The notes beneath the pieces are model-generated. The model saw only the letters and a program-made list of their open reading frames with translations. It made no database searches and had not been told where the DNA came from. A stretch of 64,000 bases of DNA from Nymphaea colorata (taxonomy: Eukaryota > Streptophyta > Magnoliopsida > Nymphaeales > Nymphaeaceae). The translations under genes were made by a program, and so were the position numbers. Location: assembly GCF_008831285.2 (NCBI RefSeq), contig NC_045138.2:12042571-12106570 (forward strand), written 5' to 3'. Shown here in pieces: positions 12,401 through 27,300 of the stretch; the stretch's first letter is position 1; every line of letters begins with the position of its first letter.

Positions 12401-14047
12401 ATGAGTCCGAAACCATCCAAAATGAAGCTGGTTCTGCTTTTAACAAAATATCAGTTTACCCTTTAAAATTTTACTATTAGAAAAATAAATTTTTTTAGTG
12501 GACCCCACCTGCCTTGCCGCACGTCTAGCCAAATCTGGCTAGGACGCATGGCTAGGGTGTTCTAGCCCTAGGTGCAGTGACCTGCCGTGACAGCTCCCTG
12601 GTGCAGGTGCGCTAGCCCTGAGCATAGGGTGTTAGCATGGCTTACAGCCAATCGCTTTTAGTCAAAGCTAAATTAAAAAAAAAAAACTTGAAATTTGCAT
12701 GAAAACTTTGTCGAATTAAAAATAATAAAAAAAAAACAAATTTTGATTTTTTACTTCAAAACTCTTTATAAATACCTTTCAAATCTTCTCTTTTAAGTAT
12801 GGGCTAATATCCTTGGAGAACTTCTAAAGCTTTTTCATTTAAGATTTTGGAAGTTCTTCATTTAGCTCTCTTTCCAATTTTTTTTCTTTTTATTTTCTTC
12901 TTCTTCTTCTTCTTCTTCTTCTTTTCCAATCTTGATAGCATGAAGAGACATCATCAACACTTTGGAGGTTCACTTGGAGAGGCTTCAGAATCATGTGGAG
13001 AAAAAATTTTGTTTACCTCCAACCGGTCCACTTAGAGATATGTATTCAATATCCCACTTGTTTTTCCCTTGTCCATACCCCCATGGTCATATAAGATAGT
13101 TTTAAAATTTTCTTTTCAGAGTCAAGAGCTACTCTTGAATGCACTGCGAGTATGAGAAATGTGAAATAAAATTTTATTTTTCTTTGTAATCTCGAAATAT
13201 GTTTTATTCTTTTTTCTCATTAAATGTGTGCATTGTTTATGTGTAAAATGATGTTCACACATAGTTGATCAATTTTCCAATTAATATGTGAATGAACGGT
13301 AAAAACAAATGTTTGGGTTGATGTTTGTTTGTTATTATGTTAATTTTTGAGGTTGAAATTTGTTCAACCCGAGAAGCACTTATAAATATATACATGCGAA
13401 AATGTATCTTTATGACATTCTTATGTTTGGTATTAATTATTTCTCTTAATTACCCAATTAAGGATCCTAAATAGAGCTTTCTTATATTACTAACTTTTCA
13501 TTCAATGTCTATTTTATTTTCTCTCATTCTAACGGTCGGAGAAATAAGTCTCCTTGTAATAGATGAAATAACTATTTGCTTTTTGCATGCTTATAAAAAA
13601 TTATTTGAATTGTATTTTCAAAAGAATTTCAAAAATAATTCTTCAATGAGGCATTGGAGAGTTATCCTAAACTCTTGCATAAGTCCAAATTCTTTTATGG
13701 CATACATAGAAAAATCGAAGTCGAAAATACTCCAAGTTATCTTTTGATTTTCATTTTTTTTATACAATATATACCTATATTCTTCTCTTTCTAAAATATT
13801 CTTCTCTTTCTCTCTCTCTTTTTGATTTAAAATCTTCTTATATATATATCATTCTAAAATCTTTCTCTTTGTTTCTCTCTCTTCGATTTAAACTTTTCTT
13901 TTATAAAATTTTACATACATATATAGACACATACTCACACATATATATATCTTTTTAAACCTTTCTCTATCTCCCTCTTTCTCTTTCTAAAATCTCTTTC
14001 CCTTTTCTTTTTTATTTATTTTGGCTTAAAATAATCTTTTCTCAATG
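9402..14047. repeat. Macrosatellite unit 3
   Basis: Same order, 4646 bp. It shares the TAACCGCAG variant with unit 2. It shares the shortened TTC run (around 10830), the extra TTC (around 12900) and the GACCTGCC variant (around 12577) with unit 4. Confidence 0.95.
9600..9864 (+). mobile_element. SINE-like insert, unit 3 copy
   Basis: Third copy, with two visible substitutions (ATTGTTATC and a GGGGGG run). Same boxes and flanking repeat. Confidence 0.45.
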
Positions 14048-17000
14048 AAAATATTGAACTAACCATTCATAGCAACATAAGAAAATATTAATAACATAGG
14101 GAGAAGATATCAAGAATGACATGGATGTACATTTCCTAGTGCAAGATATCTATGCAACACAAAACCAAGTAACCTTGGGAGACATTCTTGCAAAAATAGT
14201 TGCCTTAAAATTTCCTTTGAAGTTTCAAAAGTAAATAAATATTAATGTTTAATATTTATTTACTTTTTAAAACTTCAAGAGGCATATAAACGTAGCTGGT
14301 CGAGGTAAAGGCCTGTATAAAGGCAGATCTCTAGTTCGATTCCTGTGGGCGTTATGTTCATGTATCTTAAGGTGGTAGGATGCAACATCCAAGTTGAAGG
14401 GTGTATCATTGCTATCGCTGACATCAACATAGCTCAGGAACCCAGAGACAGAGAATGGGGGAACCTTCGGGCTTCGTTTCGGGCGGTGGGATGAACCCAT
14501 CGCTCACCCGAAATAAATATTAAACATGATGAATATAGAATGTAATCCAGAACTCCTTGAACCATACTTTCCAAAGCACACTCACCCAATAATCAAGAGT
14601 GTTAATTGCATGCCAAGTAACAGTAGTGGTGATCAACATAATCAAGTGATAGATGTGTTCTACTATGAAAACTTCTCTCAACAACCTCTTGGAAAGCAGA
14701 TAGAACAGCAGTAAGAGATAATTCAAAGAGATTAAAACTGATAAGCAACAGCTTGATAATTGCATTATACAACTACCGCCTACTCAAGATGAATTAATCC
14801 AAACAACTCCAAAGCAATTACTGAGGATTACAAGAGATCGATCAATTTTAGAAGTCAATATAATGTCATTGGCTGCCTATCCTTATGCAAAACTTAATTT
14901 AGACGTATGATTCTTTAAATAGTAGGATCAAAATGGTTAAACGATACTTCTATTTTGGATCTAAATCTGAGTTCAAAGAACAATTCTATGATCCACGATC
15001 CTGTGTCACTTTCTAGATATGGTTCCATTTGAAATCTATACCAATTCTTATTTGGTCTATGATAAACCTTCTATTTTGAACTCACATTTCTAAGCGCAGC
15101 TATTAGATCCATGATCCAGTACGGCTTTCTAGATCTGGAGGTCTTCAAAGTCTGAATTCATTTCTATCTAATCCATGACCCATCCTCTACCTCAGATCAA
15201 GATCTCGGTTTCAAATTGAACTATACAATCAAACAAGGATCCATGTCTATTTTGGTACTTAAGATCTAGTTCTCATTTTTTAGACCCTAAACTTTCGTGT
15301 TTGATCAGGATTGAATCCAAAGTCCATAAGTCAACTCCTACACTGGACTCGGATAGTCATTTCAAGTACAATTCCTTCATTTATTTGTTATTCAGGATCC
15401 ATATCTTCCTTGATGAATCTGGACCTCTCTATTCTAGGAAGAGCTAGGGAAGGAGGCACCACCTTTCCTTTTCTTCTTCTTTCTGTTTCCTTTTTTTCTT
15501 TTTCACACTCTCTTTCCTTCTCCCTTGTCTTCATCTCCGCCACAGCCTCTCTATAAAAACCTATAGAGAGGATGTTCCCTCCCATGCGGTCCCTTTGTTA
15601 TAAGAAGTTGTTCTCTCCCTTTCTCAGGTTCTTTCATCTCTTTCTACCAGGGTTTTCTTTCTTCTCTTGCTCTATATGCTTCCTCTTCCTTCCATGACAT
15701 CCTCTGCAGATCGACTTCTTCTCTAGCCATTTCCCTAGAAGCATCTTTCCCTCTCTTCTTCTTTCTCTCCAGCAGTCCCTCTGGTGAATCCTTCTTGGAG
15801 TTGTTCCAACCAATTTCACGGTGCACGAGGATTCTTCGGTCCCATTTCTTGAACTAACTGCAACACTTCAGCCAGCCCATGCAGCACATCGACAGCAGTT
15901 TGCGGGTGAATCCCTTCCACTTTGCTCTTTTCTTTTCTGTTTGAAATCTGCATTAGAGCAAGTTTTAATTTAGCTCTCGCAGAAGTTGAAACTGCTGATT
16001 TTTTAGTTACATCTTTCTTTGTTTTACATGTTTTGGGCTTGGGGATTCGGTAAAAAAAGGACTTTTTAGTATAAATTTAAAAATTAAGGTCTTTATGCCT
16101 TACTCAAGTGGCCTGGAATATATATATATAAGTTATCCCATTCTCTCAACTATATGGCATGATGAACTAGAATCGTCTGATATGCTTAATGGCTATTTGT
16201 TTGATGAATTGTAAAAAAATGAAAAAATGGGCACAAAATCACCCTTTGTTTCCTTCCCTTGCATAGAGAGAACTTCCTCTCTCCCCATGTTTCCATGTCC
16301 CCTCTCTCTCCCCTCCAACATGGAGCTTACCTGTTGCTTGCTTGTAATCCGCCAGTCGCTAGCCGCTCGCAGCCGTAAAGTGTGACTTTTCTCTCCCTCT
16401 AGAAACCCGTTTTATTTTGATAGCGGCTTGGATTTAATTTCGGACCCTGAGCCCAAGCTCACTCCAAAATAAACTTTTAGATCCATATCTAAATCCAAAT
16501 CTTGACCCTAAATCTAAAACAGATCTTCAGATCCATGTCCACATTCAAATCTCGACTCTAGACCCAAAACATACTTCTAGATCCATTTCCAAATCTTGAC
16601 CCTAGATCCAAAACTGACCTTTAGATTTGTGTCTAAATTCAAATCTCGACCCTAGATCCAAAACAGAAATCTAGATACATATCCAAATCCAAATTCAAGG
16701 TTTAGATCCAAAATTTACACCTCAATCCAAAATACAAAGCCAAATGTTATAATAAAATCAAGTCCAAATTATGAAAGTGGATCCAGAAAGCTGCTCTTTA
16801 GTTTCAAAACCAAAGTTTAGATCCAAATCAAAAATTGTAACTCAAAATCCAAAGTAGAGTTAAAAATAACCATTTCCAACCTTATTTAGCGCCATGTGCG
16901 TGCAAACCTTCACTTTGTTTTTCATCTCAATCTTCCACCGATTTTTTTTTTTTAGAAATATGTTTTAAGCAGAAAACACTTGTCCAGCCCTTGTTTCGCG

Positions 17001-18693
17001 TCAATTAGAACGGTTTTGCGACGTAGCGAACCTAATTTGGACCTAAAATGAGTCCGAAACCATCCAAAATGAAGCTGGTTCTGCTTTTAACAAAATATCA
17101 GTTTACCCTTTAAAATTTTACTATTAGAAAAATAAATTTTTTTAGTGGACCCCACCTGCCTTGCCGCACGTCTAGCCAAATCTGGCTAGGACGCATGGCT
17201 AGGGTGTTCTAGCCCTAGGTGCAGTGACCTGCCGTGACAGCTCCCTGGTGCAGGTGCGCTAGCCCTGAGCATAGGGTGTTAGCATGGCTTACAGCCAATC
17301 GCTTTTAGTCAAAGCTAAATTAAAAAAAAAAACTTGAAATTTGCATGAAAACTTTGTCGAATTAAAAATAATAAAAAAAAAAATAAATTTTGATTTTTTA
17401 CTTCAAAACTCTTTATAAATACCTTTCAAATCTTCTCTTTTAAGTATGGGCTAATATCCTTGGAGAACTTCTAAAGCTTTTTCATTTAAGATTTTGGAAG
17501 TTCTTCATTTAGCTCTCTTTCCAATTTTTTTTCTTTTTATTTTCTTCTTCTTCTTCTTCTTCTTCTTCTTTTCCAATCTTGATAGCATGAAGAGACATCA
17601 TCAACACTTTGGAGGTTCACTTGGAGAGGCTTCAGAATCATGTGGAGAAAAAATTTTGTTTACCTCCAATCGGTCCACTTAGAGATATGTATTCAATATC
17701 CCACTTGTTTTTCCCTTGTCCATACCCCCATGGTCATATAAGATAGTTTTAAAATTTTCTTTTCAGAGTCAAGAGCTACTCTTGAATGCACTGCGAGTAT
17801 GAGAAATGTGAAATAAAATTTTATTTTTCTTTGTAATCTCGAAATATGTTTTATTCTTTTTTCTCATTAAATGTGTGCATTGTTTATGTGTAAAATGATG
17901 TTCACACATAGTTGATCAATTTTCCAATTAATATGTGAATGAACGGTAAAAACAAATGTTTGGGTTGATGTTTGTTTGTTATTATGTTAATTTTTGAGGT
18001 TGAAATTTGTTCAACCCGAGAAGCACTTATAAATATATACATGCGAAAATGTATCTTTATGACATTCTTATGTTTGGTATTAATTATTTCTCTTAATTAC
18101 CCAATTAAGGATCCTAAATAGAGCTTTCTTATATTACTAACTTTTCATTCAATGTCTATTTTATTTTCTCTCATTCTAACGGTCGGAGAAATAAGTCTCC
18201 TTGTAATAGATGAAATAACTATTTGCTTTTTGCATGCTTATAAAAAATTATTTGAATTGTATTTTCAAAAGAATTTCAAAAATAATTCTTCAATGAGGCA
18301 TTGGAGAGTTATCCTAAACTCTTGCATAAGTCCAAATTCTTTTATGGCATACATAGAAAAATCGAAGTCGAAAATACTCCAAGTTATCTTTTGATTTTCA
18401 TTTTTTTTATACAATATATACCTATATTCTTCTCTTTCTAAAATATTCTTCTCTTTCTCTCTCTCTTTTTGATTTAAAATCTTCTTATATATATATCATT
18501 CTAAAATCTTTCTCTTTGTTTCTCTCTCTTCGATTTAAACTTTTCTTTTATAAAATTTTACATACATATATAGACACATACTCACACATATATATATTTT
18601 TTAAACCTTTCTCTATCTCCCTCTTTCTCTTTCTAAAATCTCTTTCCCTTTTCTTTTTTATTTATTTTGGCTTAAAATAATCTTTTCTCAATG
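14048..18693. repeat. Macrosatellite unit 4
   Basis: Same order, 4646 bp. It has TAAGCGCAG like units 1 and 5, the short TTC run like unit 3, and AATAAATTTTG (around 17390) like unit 5, where units 1-3 read AACAAATTTTG. Confidence 0.95.
14246..14510 (+). mobile_element. SINE-like insert, unit 4 copy
   Basis: Fourth copy. The A-box region reads TCGAGGTAAAGG in place of TCGAGCTAAAGG. Confidence 0.45.
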
Positions 18694-18891
18694 AAAATAT
18701 TGAACTAACCATTCATAGCAACATAAGAAAATATTAATAACATAGGGAGAAGATATCAAGAATGACATGGATGTACATTTCCTAGTGCAAGATATCTATG
18801 CAACACAAAACCAAGTAACCTTGGGAGACATTCTTGCAAAAATAGTTGCCTTAAAATTTCCTTTGAAGTTTCAAAAGTAAATAAATATTAA

Positions 18892-19156
18892 TGTTTAATA
18901 TTTATTTACTTTTTAAAACTTCAAGAGGCATATAAACGTAGCTGGTCGAGCTAAAGGCCTGTATAAAGGCAGATCTCTAGTTCGATTCCTGTGGGCGTTA
19001 TGTTCATGTATCTTAAGGTGGTAGGATGCAACATCCAAGTTGAAGGGTGTATCATTGCTATCGCTGACATCAACATAGCTCAGGAACCCAGAGACAGAGA
19101 ATGGGGGAACCTTCGGGCTTCGTTTCGGGCGGTGGGATGAACCCATCGCTCACCCG
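18892..19156 (+). mobile_element. SINE-like insert, unit 5 copy
   Basis: Fifth copy. It matches the unit 1 copy at the variable positions I checked. Confidence 0.45.
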
Positions 19157-22100
19157 AAATAAATATTAAACATGATGAATATAGAATGTAATCCAGAACT
19201 CCTTGAACCATACTTTCCAAAGCACACTCACCCAATAATCAAGAGTGTTAATTGCATGCCAAGTAACAGTAGTGGTGATCAACATAATCAAGTGATAGAT
19301 GTGTTCTACTATGAAAACTTCTCTCAACAACCTCTTGGAAAGCAGATAGAACAGCAGTAAGAGATAATTCAAAGAGATTAAAACTGATAAGCAACAGCTT
19401 GATAATTGCATTATACAACTACCGCCTACTCAAGATGAATTAATCCAAACAACTCCAAAGCAATTACTGAGGATTACAAGAGATCGATCAATTTTAGAAG
19501 TCAATATAATGTCATTGGCTGCCTATCCTTATGCAAAACTTAATTTAGACGTATGATTCTTTAAATAGTAGGATCAAAATGGTTAAACGATACTTCTATT
19601 TTGGATCTAAATCTGAGTTCAAAGAACAATTCTATGATCCACGATCCTGTGTCACTTTCTAGATATGGTTCCATTTGAAATCTATACCAATTCTTATTTG
19701 GTCTATGATAAACCTTCTATTTTGAACTCACATTTCTAAGCGCAGCTATTAGATCCATGATCCAGTACGGCTTTCTAGATCTGGAGGTCTTCAAAGTCTG
19801 AATTCATTTCTATCTAATCCATGACCCATCCTCTACCTCAGATCAAGATCTCGGTTTCAAATTGAACTATACAATCAAACAAGGATCCATGTCTATTTTG
19901 GTACTTAAGATCTAGTTCTCATTTTTTAGACCCTAAACTTTCGTGTTTGATCAGGATTGAATCCAAAGTCCATAAGTCAACTCCTACACTGGACTCGGAT
20001 AGTCATTTCAAGTACAATTCCTTCATTTATTTGTTATTCAGGATCCATATCTTCCTTGATGAATCTGGACCTCTCTATTCTAGGAAGAGCTAGGGAAGGA
20101 GGCACCACCTTTCCTTTTCTTCTTCTTCTTTCTGTTTCCTTTTTTTCTTTTTCACACTCTCTTTCCTTCTCCCTTGTCTTCATCTCCGCCACAGCCTCTC
20201 TATAAAAACCTATAGAGAGGATGTTCCCTCCCATGCGGTCCCTTTGTTATAAGAAGTTGTTCTCTCCCTTTCTCAGGTTCTTTCATCTCTTTCTACCAGG
20301 GTTTTCTTTCTTCTCTTGCTCTATATGCTTCCTCTTCCTTCCATGACATCCTCTGCAGATCGACTTCTTCTCTAGCCATTTCCCTAGAAGCATCTTTCCC
20401 TCTCTTCTTCTTTCTCTCCAGCAGTCCCTCTGGTGAATCCTTCTTGGAGTTGTTCCAACCAATTTCACGGTGCACGAGGATTCTTCGGTCCCATTTCTTG
20501 AACTAACTGCAACACTTCAGCCAGCCCATGCAGCACATCGACAGCAGTTTGCGGGTGAATCCCTTCCACTTTGCTCTTTTCTTTTCTGTTTGAAATCTGC
20601 ATTAGAGCAAGTTTTAATTTAGCTCTCGCAGAAGTTGAAACTGCTGATTTTTTAGTTACATCTTTCTTTGTTTTACATGTTTTGGGCTTGGGGATTCGGT
20701 AAAAAAAGGACTTTTTAGTATAAATTTAAAAATTAAGGTCTTTATGCCTTACTCAAGTGGCCTGGAATATATATATATAAGTTATCCCATTCTCTCAACT
20801 ATATGGCATGATGAACTAGAATCGTCTGATATGCTTAATGGCTATTTGTTTGATGAATTGTAAAAAAATGAAAAAATGGGCACAAAATCACCCTTTGTTT
20901 CCTTCCCTTGCATAGAGAGAACTTCCTCTCTCCCCATGTTTCCATGTCCCCTCTCTCTCCCCTCCAACATGGAGCTTACCTGTTGCTTGCTTGTAATCCG
21001 CCAGTCGCTAGCCGCTCGCAGCCGTAAAGTGTGACTTTTCTCTCCCTCTAGAAACCCGTTTTATTTTGATAGCGGCTTGGATTTAATTTCGGACCCTGAG
21101 CCCAAGCTCACTCCAAAATAAACTTTTAGATCCATATCTAAATCCAAATCTTGACCCTAAATCTAAAACAGATCTTCAGATCCATGTCCACATTCAAATC
21201 TCGACTCTAGACCCAAAACATACTTCTAGATCCATTTCCAAATCTTGACCCTAGATCCAAAACTGACCTTTAGATTTGTGTCTAAATTCAAATCTCGACC
21301 CTAGATCCAAAACAGAAATCTAGATACATATCCAAATCCAAATTCAAGGTTTAGATCCAAAATTTACACCTCAATCCAAAATACAAAGCCAAATGTTATA
21401 ATAAAATCAAGTCCAAATTATGAAAGTGGATCCAGAAAGCTGCTCTTTAGTTTCAAAACCAAAGTTTAGATCCAAATCAAAAATTGTAACTCAAAATCCA
21501 AAGTAGAGTTAAAAATAACCATTTCCAACCTTATTTAGCGCCATGTGCGTGCAAACCTTCACTTTGTTTTTCATCTCAATCTTCCACCGATTTTTTTTTT
21601 TTAGAAATATGTTTTAAGCAGAAAACACTTGTCCAGCCCTTGTTTCGCGTCAATTAGAACGGTTTTGCGACGTAGCGAACCTAATTTGGACCTAAAATGA
21701 GTCCGAAACCATCCAAAATGAAGCTGGTTCTGCTTTTAACAAAATATCAGTTTACCCTTTAAAATTTTACTATTAGAAAAATAAATTTTTTTAGTGGACC
21801 CCACCTGCCTTGCCGCACGTCTAGCCAAATCTGGCTAGGACGCATGGCTAGGGTGTTCTAGCCCTAGGTGCAGTGACCTGCCGTGACAGCTCCCTGGTGC
21901 AGGTGCGCTAGCCCTGAGCATAGGGTGTTAGCATGGCTTACAGCCAATCGCTTTTAGTCAAAGCTAAATTAAAAAAAAAAAACTTGAAATTTGCATGAAA
22001 ACTTTGTCGAATTAAAAATAATAAAAAAAAAATAAATTTTGATTTTTTACTTCAAAACTCTTTATAAATACCTTTCAAATCTTCTCTTTTAAGTATGGGC

Positions 22101-23151
22101 TAATATCCTTGGAGAACTTCTAAAGCTTTTTCATTTAAGATTTTGGAAGTTCTTCATTTAGCTCTCTTTCCAATTTTTTTTCTTTTTATTTTCTTCTTCT
22201 TCTTCTTCTTCTTTTCCAATCTTGATAGCATGAAGAGACATCATCAACACTTTGGAGGTTCACTTGGAGAGGCTTCAGAATCATGTGGAGAAAAAAATTT
22301 GTTTACCTCCAACCGGTCCACTTAGAGATATGTATTCAATATCCCACTTGTTTTTCCCTTGTCCATACCCCCATGGTCATATAAGATAGTTTTAAAATTT
22401 TCTTTTCAGAGTCAAGAGCTACTCTTGAATGCACTGCGAGTATGAGAAATGTGAAATAAAATTTTATTTTTCTTTGTAATCTCGAAATATGTTTTATTCT
22501 TTTTTCTCATTAAATGTGTGCATTGTTTATGTGTAAAATGATGTTCACACATAGTTGATCAATTTTCCAATTAATATGTAAATGAACGGTAAAAACAAAT
22601 GTTTGGGTTGATGTTTGTTTGTTATTATGTTAATTTTTGAGGTTGGAATTTGTTCAACCCGAGAAGCACTTATAAATATATACATGCGAAAATGTATCTT
22701 TATGACATTCTTATGTTTGGTATTAATTATTTCTCTTAATTACCCAATTAAGGATCCTAAATAGAGCTTTCTTATATTACTAACTTTTCATTCAATGTCT
22801 ATTTTATTTTCTCTCATTCTAACGGTTGGAGAAATAAGTCTCCTTGTAATAGATGAAATAACTATTTGCTTTTTGCATGCTTATAAAAAATTATTTGAAT
22901 TGTATTTTCAAAAGAATTTCAAAAATAATTCTTCAATGAGGCATTGGAGAGTTATCCTAAGCTCTTGCATAAGTCCAAATTCTTTTATGGCATACATAGA
23001 AAAATCGAAGTCGAAAATACTCCAAGTTATCTTTTGATTTTCATTTTTTTTATACAATATATACCTATATATATACATGTATATCTTTCTCTCCTTTTGT
23101 AAAATCTCTTTCTTTTTTATTTAAAATCTTATTTTCTAAATTTTTGTACAC

Positions 23152-23450
<299 letters not shown>

Positions 23451-23668
23451 CTTTTATATATATATATATCATTCTAAAATCTTTCTCTTTGTTTCTCTCT
23501 CTTCGATTTAAACTTTTCTTTTATAAAATTTTACATACATATATAGACACATACTCACACATATATATATCTTTTTAAACCTTTCTCTATCTCCCTCTTT
23601 CTCTTTCCAAAATCTCTTTCCCTTTTCTTTTTTATTTATTTTGGCTTAAAATAATCTTTTCTAAATGA

Positions 23669-24560
23669 TCATATATGTAAGTGGATATATATACATATAC
23701 ATATATCCTTTTTTTCTAAAACCACTTCTTCTCTTTCTTTCCGTTTTTTTTTTTCACTCATCTAAATATCTTTTTTTTAACACCTAAAAATTTTTATTTT
23801 CATTTATTGACTTCATTAAAACCAAAACTCAAGTAATGACGCAATGTTGGAGTCATGCTTGATGGTCGACAACCCTATTTTACTTTCAAAAAACTTTTTC
23901 TTTTTTCATAAAAGTATTTATGACAAAATGTTAGATGAGATACAAACAAGTGTAAGAAATGTAGTTGTATGTAATAGTATAAATGCATTTAGATGAATAT
24001 TATGATAGAAATGAACAATTTATTTTCCATTATATAGAATCAATGCACTCATGTATTCACAATTACTTGTGGAATCTACGAATGATCACAAACATCTTTT
24101 TAAGAAAACTTAACTAAGATGAGGTATAGTTGAGCAATATTTCAAACCTACTTAAGGTTCTAAGGGAACATTAATTGATTTCAAAAGAATTTTTTCAAAA
24201 TATTATTGTTAGCTTTCAAACATTTTCAAACACTACTTGTAAAGGTTTCCAGATTCCAAAATTTATTAAATAAAAAATATTTATCTTCTCAAGTGATACT
24301 TCAACATTTTCTCATTCAAAGGTCTTTGAGATATCAATCTTCAAAATTATTTTAAAGTACCACACCACATTTAGGGTGAAGACTGTTTAAGTAAAAATGA
24401 AATACATCAAGAATAATCATAATTCTTGGATTAACTATTCCTGATAAGTGTTTGGGGAATAGCCAATCCTCGTACCAATAGCGAGTTCCTTTTTCTCTCT
24501 TTTCAAAACAAAACCTTATTTTTTAATAAAAACTAAAAAATAAATTTTGAAGGAAAAATA
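23669..24560 (+). mobile_element. 3' part of the left gypsy LTR
   Basis: This stretch aligns by eye with 30000-30595 plus 31869-32089. Shared landmarks are ATTTATTGACTT, TACAAACAAGT, TTTAAGAAAACTTAA and the end phrase GGATTA(A/G)(C/T)TATT. The right copy is interrupted by a hAT-like element. The left end of this LTR is the terminal macrosatellite unit. No gene is visible. It ends near 24560 in AAAAATAAA-rich sequence. Confidence 0.65.
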
Positions 24561-25229
24561 AAAGGTGACTATGATGGGACCTATCATCGTTTGACTATAT
24601 TTACCATTACTACATTTCTATTAAATTGAGCATCATCTATATTGCTGATGTTAAAGCGGGTCCCTTTCTTTAGCTTTGACCGCATCAACATTATATCATA
24701 TTGCTTGGTGTAAGTATTTGTTTTCTTGCATTGACTAATTAAGGAGGATCAATCATGTTTACCTAGATGTAGTATTGAATACAACCTTCTTTAATTTAAG
24801 GCTTGATTGAAAACAATGTTTGTTTTTCTACCTTATTTTAATCACAATATTAAGAAACATTGCATTAAAGACGACTATTTTACATGTTTGCTTATATTTT
24901 TTTATACCTATTTATCTCGATCATCATGTTGATGGACTTAGTTTTAGGTAGTAGTACAAGACTAAGCATTACACACCTTAAGAGGAAATGCTTTCTCATT
25001 AGTACCATGAGTGGTAATTTGTGGCATATTGATAGGTGACAGAGAAGAAATAGAAAAACTTTACCCTTACTTGCTTAAGGAAGAATCTATGCTAGTAATA
25101 AGCCATTTGGCTAAAGTATATAAGCATACCTTGATATTTGATTATCGTGATGTAATATTATCTCAATTAGACAAGCAAAAAAAAAAAAAAACAATAAGAA
25201 CAACAAGCCATTTCCTACAACTAAGGATA

Positions 25230-27300
25230 AAGATCATCTAGATTTGAACTCACAACCAGTAAGGAGGAAAAGCCTGAATTGCCACTACCAAAGGAGAAGA
25301 AGGCAATGAACAAGATCAAGAAAAGAAAGGAGATCATAGAAGATAGCAGCTCACCTAACCCTATCTCAAAGTGAAAGTTTGGGAGAAAAGTCGAAAAAGA
25401 AAAGAAAGCCCACCAAGAAGGGGGAAAAGACAAGAAAATGTACCCCCAACAGCAACTCTAACAACAAAAAAGTATCTTTTAAACCCGCCAATCCTAAAAC
25501 CCCCTATTACTAGGTAAATCATTGGTACTTTACATCACCGTAAATGAGTTAGCATGCAACAATTTCTTGGCATAGAACGAGGAGGACTGTTGCATCGAGT
25601 ATGCAATATATTACGTCAGCAAAACTTTTATCTTGCATGAAAAGAAGTATTCTTCCTTAGGAAAGCTTGCATAACACTTGTTTGGATGTGTCAGAAGCTG
25701 ACATATTATTTGCTACCTTGTGGGGTTAAGATACTCTCTAAACTAAATACGCTAAAGTATATCTCGGAGCAACCATTCCTTAAAGGATGCATCACCAAAT
25801 GACAATTATTTTTGATGCAATATTATCTTAAATATGTGACATAAAAATCAATCAAAGGACAATTGATAGCAGACTATCTAGCATATTTTCCTCAATGTGA
25901 AGAAATCAGAGCAAACGATGCATTTCTTGTTGAACACGTATTAATTTTGAAAGTGGCACCGGTGCATAAGATGATCTTTGATGGATCTATAAATATGATG
26001 TGGAGCAGGTATAGACATTTTGCTTATCACTCCGAAAGGTGAAATGATTTCATACTCTTTGAAACTTGACTTTTCATATACATATAAAATAGCTGAATGT
26101 GATGCCCTTATACAAGGACTTCATTCTTTGTTGAGTTTCCAAGGAAAAAAGGTTCATGCATTTGGCTACTTAGCTTACCATCAACCAAGTGAATGGAGAA
26201 TGGCAAGCCAAAGATTGAAAGTTCGTGTCATATCAAGAGATCACTATTTTCTTAATCCATCAATTTGAAGAAGTTAAGCTGCCTCATTGCAGGTGGCCTC
26301 GCAAGCCAATACAGTGATTCATTCTTTTGAAATTGAAAAGTTAGAGCATCCTGCTTTTGAAGTGATGCAATAGGTTCATCATATCCAAGAAGGAAAGATG
26401 CTTTGGAATCACAATATCAAAAGTCATATCGTGATTATAGAATTCTTGACTGCATGCCTAAGAGAGAGTAAAAAGCAATTCAATGCATGTTAGTAAGGTA
26501 CTTTATTCTTTTTGAAGTGCTAATACTGAATACTCTTGATGTCTTGATGAGGATGAGACAAAGGAAGTCATCAAAGAGGCACATCCAAGAAATTGTGGGG
26601 GTCATGTTGGTTATCAAACCCTTATAAGGCAAATACTTTGTACATGATACTATTGGTTTGCTATACAAAAAAATTGTTGCCAATTCATCAAAAGATGTAG
26701 GGAATGTCATTTGCATGGCCCAAAAATCCATGCACCAACTTTGCACTTGCATTAAATAACATAACTTTGGGCCTTTTCAATGTGGTCATTTAACATAGTC
26801 GGACCAATATCTCTTACAGCTTCTAATGGCCATAAGTCTTGCTGCAACATACTATTTTACCATATATGTAAAAGTCACACTTAGGATAGTAGAAAGGTGA
26901 CATATAGTTTCATTTACAAAAATATTTTGTATGGATGCTGAGTCACACATGACATAGTATCTTATAACAATACTCATTTCAAAAAAAAAAAAAAAACCAG
27001 CTATGCAGCAAATATCATATCAAGCATCATTTGCTAGCTCCTTATTATCATCAAGGTAATGGATAAGCAGAAGCCACAAATATGATCCTGATCCGCATCT
27101 TGGAGCAAACAATAGAGACTAAACGAGACTGGCATGAAAAGATACACAATGCCTTGTGGGCATATGGCACTACTATGAGGATTCCAACAAATACCACCCC
27201 AATAGAACTAGTTTACAAAACAAAAGTGGTTTTACCATTACATAGATTAAAACCTGCTTTGAAGTTTGCTTTTCTTATAGAACTTCTTCTAAATGAGTAC
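25230..27300 (+). pseudogene. Broken gypsy pol (RNase H and integrase remnants)
   Basis: Several plus-strand frames carry recognisable pieces. One at 25586-25860 (peptides YVSKTFILHEKKYSSLGKLA and IKGQLIADYLA) is typical of the RNase H approach in Tat-group elements. At 26020-26160 the frame reads LLITPKGEMISYSLKLDF then AECDALIQGL, the RNase H start. At 26570-26760, spread over frames, are GGHVGYQTLIRQIL and CRECHLHGPKIHAP, the integrase zinc-binding region. At 27082-27300 come WHEKIHNALWAYGTT and PIELVYKTKVVLPL, the integrase C-terminal half. Stops and frameshifts separate all blocks, so no product is expected. The reverse-transcriptase core is absent. Confidence 0.7.
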
